From NCBI GenBank assembly GCA_964343195.1, contig CAYFIR010000192.1, positions 1 to 8,513 of the forward strand: a stretch of DNA of 8,513 nucleotides. Direction: 5' to 3'. This document shows positions 6,751 to 8,513 of the stretch, piece after piece. The translations under genes were made by a program, and so were the position numbers. The DNA is from CAYVAP01 sp964343195. Lineage in GTDB: Bacteria > Bacteroidota > Bacteroidia > J057. Within the stretch, counting starts at the first letter, position 1; each line of letters opens with the position of its first letter. The notes under the pieces were generated by a model that searched no databases, was not told the origin of the DNA, and saw nothing but the letters and a program-made list of their open reading frames with translations.

Positions 6751-6915
6751 TCGATCTGGTTTCAATAGCTAATTAACATTTGTATAAAAAATAGGCAAGG
6801 CCAACATGCAGCTTTGCAACCTTGACCAGTCGGCGCTGGTTCTTGGGAAAAGCTTAACGTCCATTAACGCTGCATTAACAAACTGGATTTTGACCTCGGC
6901 GTATTTTTAAGTGTA
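6751..6915. promoter_or_regulatory. Divergent padR/htrA intergenic control region
   Basis: This 165-bp gap is the longest gene-free stretch in the window and must hold outward promoters for both genes. It is AT-rich near padR (around 6766-6795, including TAATTA and a run of A) and near htrA (around 6886-6910). I could not match a clear Bacteroidota -33/-7 pair (TTG and TAnnTTTG) on either strand, so no promoter position is claimed. Confidence 0.55.
6854..6879 (+). promoter_or_regulatory. Three helically phased TTAAC direct repeats upstream of htrA
   Basis: TTAAC occurs at 6854-6858, 6864-6868 and 6875-6879, with steps of 10 and 11 bp. The last two share the longer CATTAAC. All three copies therefore face the same side of the helix, as expected for direct-repeat operators of OmpR/PhoB-type response regulators. 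The block ends 36 bp before the htrA ATG. A fourth isolated TTAAC lies at 6773-6777, nearer padR. Binding by any protein is inferred. Confidence 0.4.
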
Positions 6916-8385
6916 ATGAAAATGGATAACTCCCAATCAAAAAGTCTAAAAGTGAAAGAGATGAAACGCTACCTAGGTGTCTTCCTCGCCGCAGTTTTTG
7001 GAGTACTGGTAACCCTCGCGTTGACTGGTAATTTTCCTGGCGACAAGTCTAAGAAATCAGTGTTGAGAGTAGAGCATAGCAGCCCATTGCAGGTTTCTTC
7101 TGCCCGCTATGGTACTGCTGATGGCTTGCTGGACTTCACCGAATCTGCCGAAATAGCGATGCCAGCCGTTGTGCACATCAAGTCAACCTCGACCAGAAGG
7201 CCGACCTCTCAGCAAAACCAGATGCCGGACCTCTTCCGGGAATTCTTTGGGCCGCAAACACAGCGACCCAGCGTAGGAAGTGGCTCTGGGGTGATTTTGA
7301 CCGACGACGGGTACATTGTCACCAATAACCACGTGATCGACAATGCCGACGGAATCGAGGTGATTTTGAATGATAACCGATCCTTTGAGGCGAAGGTAGT
7401 GGGCGTAGACCCCCTTACCGACATGGCCGTGATCAAGATCGAAGCAGAAGACCTGCCCACGTTAGCCATCGCCAATTCTGACAATGTGAAAGTAGGTCAA
7501 TGGGTGTTGGCAGTAGGAAACCCCTTCAGCCTTAATTCGACGGCCACAGCCGGAATTGTGAGTGCAGTCGGACGAAATATCAACATCCTGCGCGATCAGG
7601 CGGCCATTGAGTCATTCATCCAGACAGACGCAGCCATCAACCCTGGAAACAGCGGTGGTGCTCTGGTCAATCTCGACGGGCAACTGGTGGGAATCAATAC
7701 GGCCATTGCCAGCCCAACCGGATCGTACTCAGGCTATGGCTTCGCCGTTCCCTCCAACCTCATGCGTAAGGTCGTCGAAGACCTGATGGAGTTTGGACAG
7801 GTGCAGCGTGGCTACCTCGGCGTGATGATTCGCAATGTGGATGCGAGTTTGGCAGAAGAAAAAGATCTGGAGGTAACTTCCGGGGTATATGTAAGCGAAC
7901 TGGTTCCAAATGGAGCCGCTGCAGAAGCTGGTGTGAAAGCCGGAGACGTGATTCGGTCGGTTGACGGTCGCAACGTACGCACCTCACCTGAGTTGCAGGC
8001 TGCCATCGGTATGCATCGCCCTGGCGATGAGGTGGAACTGATCGTAGATCGTGACGGTTCGGAAAAGACGCTCTCCATCACCCTGAAAAATGGAACCGGA
8101 AATACAGAGTTGGTCGCAGCCGCAGATAATGCAGAAGTAATGCAGAAGCTGGGTGCGGAACTGGCCGAAGTAGAGGGAGGTGTGAAAATCAACAAGCTAC
8201 TCGCCGGAAAACTCAGCCAGCAAACCGACATCCGCGAAGGATTTGTCATCAAGCGCATCAACGATGAGGAAGTCAAGAGCATTGCAGACGTAGAGCGCAT
8301 CCTCAACAATCGCAAAGGCGGCGTCATGCTGGAAGGTAGCTACGAGAATTACCCCGGCACGTATTACTACGCCTTTGGGATGTAA
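6916..8385 (+). CDS. htrA: HtrA/DegP (Do) family periplasmic serine protease
   Basis: A 489-residue protein with ATG at 6916. In-frame ATGs at 6922 and 6961 are alternatives, and the one at 6961 would start MKRYLGVFLAA directly at the signal-anchor segment (residues 16-38). The trypsin-like domain (about 75-290) has an intact catalytic triad: His139 in TNNHV, Asp169 in LTDMAV and Ser246 in NPGNSGG. PDZ1 follows at about 296-392 (GYLGVMI opening the carboxylate-binding loop). A more diverged PDZ2 spans about 408-489 and ends in an aromatic tail (YYYAFGM). The length and two-PDZ layout match DegP/DegQ. Family members degrade or chaperone misfolded envelope proteins and are often stress-induced. 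It diverges from the padR-permease unit and has its own upstream region with three phased TTAAC elements. Nothing key is missing. Confidence 0.95.
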   Translation: MKMDNSQSKSLKVKEMKRYLGVFLAAVFGVLVTLALTGNFPGDKSKKSVLRVEHSSPLQVSSARYGTADGLLDFTESAEIAMPAVVHIKSTSTRRPTSQQNQMPDLFREFFGPQTQRPSVGSGSGVILTDDGYIVTNNHVIDNADGIEVILNDNRSFEAKVVGVDPLTDMAVIKIEAEDLPTLAIANSDNVKVGQWVLAVGNPFSLNSTATAGIVSAVGRNINILRDQAAIESFIQTDAAINPGNSGGALVNLDGQLVGINTAIASPTGSYSGYGFAVPSNLMRKVVEDLMEFGQVQRGYLGVMIRNVDASLAEEKDLEVTSGVYVSELVPNGAAAEAGVKAGDVIRSVDGRNVRTSPELQAAIGMHRPGDEVELIVDRDGSEKTLSITLKNGTGNTELVAAADNAEVMQKLGAELAEVEGGVKINKLLAGKLSQQTDIREGFVIKRINDEEVKSIADVERILNNRKGGVMLEGSYENYPGTYYYAFGM

Positions 8386-8417
8386 GCGGAGAAGGCCGGA
8401 ATGGGAAGGAGAGCGGA

Positions 8418-8513
8418 ATAAGGTATAAGGTGCAACCTATGGCGCGAAGTTTCGAATCACCTCATACCTCATACCTCATACCTCATACCTCATACCTCAT
8501 ACCTCATACCTCA
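8418..8513. repeat. ACCTCAT heptanucleotide array with an inverted copy upstream, cut by the window edge
   Basis: Seven perfect ACCTCAT units start at 8459 (8459-8507), and a further 6 bp of an eighth unit run to the last base, so the array continues outside the window. Two tandem ATAAGGT units at 8418-8431 are near-inverse copies (the inverse of ACCTCAT is ATGAGGT). AGGTATAAGGTG (8421-8432) and CACCTCATACCT (8458-8469) can pair at 11 of 12 positions across a 25-nt loop. The structure begins about 30 bp after the htrA stop and may influence transcript ends, but no T-tract is present. Confidence 0.85.

Noticed and set aside
6890..6919. TTGACC followed about 18 bp later by TAATGA as a promoter for htrA starting at 6961
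   Set aside because: The -10-like element is poor and overlaps the ATG at 6916. It would matter only if the later start is correct.
8459..8513. CRISPR array
   Set aside because: The units are contiguous 7-mers with no spacers and no cas genes nearby.

Overview
This window most resembles a free-living member of the Bacteroidota, with a GC content around 50%. The case rests on four things seen together: an FtsX/MacB-type permease carrying the N-terminal permease prefix domain, preceded by a PadR regulator; a short-signal-peptide exported protein; an inner-membrane-anchored HtrA/Do protease; and the absence of convincing Shine-Dalgarno sites. The lineage call is an inference, because no rRNA or other marker gene is present.

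Layout. Positions 1-165 hold the 3' end of an unrecognised + strand gene. It converges on a three-gene minus-strand run (2993 down to 187) that may be one transcript: a seven-helix membrane protein of the alkaline-ceramidase (CREST) type, a YfcE/MJ0936-type metallophosphoesterase, and a saccharopine dehydrogenase family protein. Divergent from the membrane protein is a + strand gene for an exported protein of unknown function (3033-3731). It converges on a second minus-strand unit (6750 down to 3827), in which a PadR-like repressor and a large orphan FtsX-type permease are joined by an ATGA stop/start overlap. Divergent from padR is an HtrA/DegP-like periplasmic serine protease (6916-8385).

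How the genes relate. PadR plus permease is a recognisable regulator-transporter pair with no ATPase beside it. HtrA is an envelope quality-control protease. The 165 bp between them is the longest gene-free stretch and contains three TTAAC elements spaced by one helical turn. The minus-strand trio has no obvious shared pathway.

The least ordinary feature is outside the genes. Four of the intergenic gaps each carry a different short tandem repeat, and all have a 7-bp period: GTAGTTY at 1550-1570, ATTCGTG-like at 2228-2262, AACTCCC at 3760-3815, and ATAAGGT/ACCTCAT at 8418-8513. Two lie just upstream of start codons within the minus-strand run. The other two lie downstream of + strand genes and are preceded by an inverted copy of their unit. 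No CRISPR array, tRNA, rRNA, insertion sequence or complete new defence system was seen.
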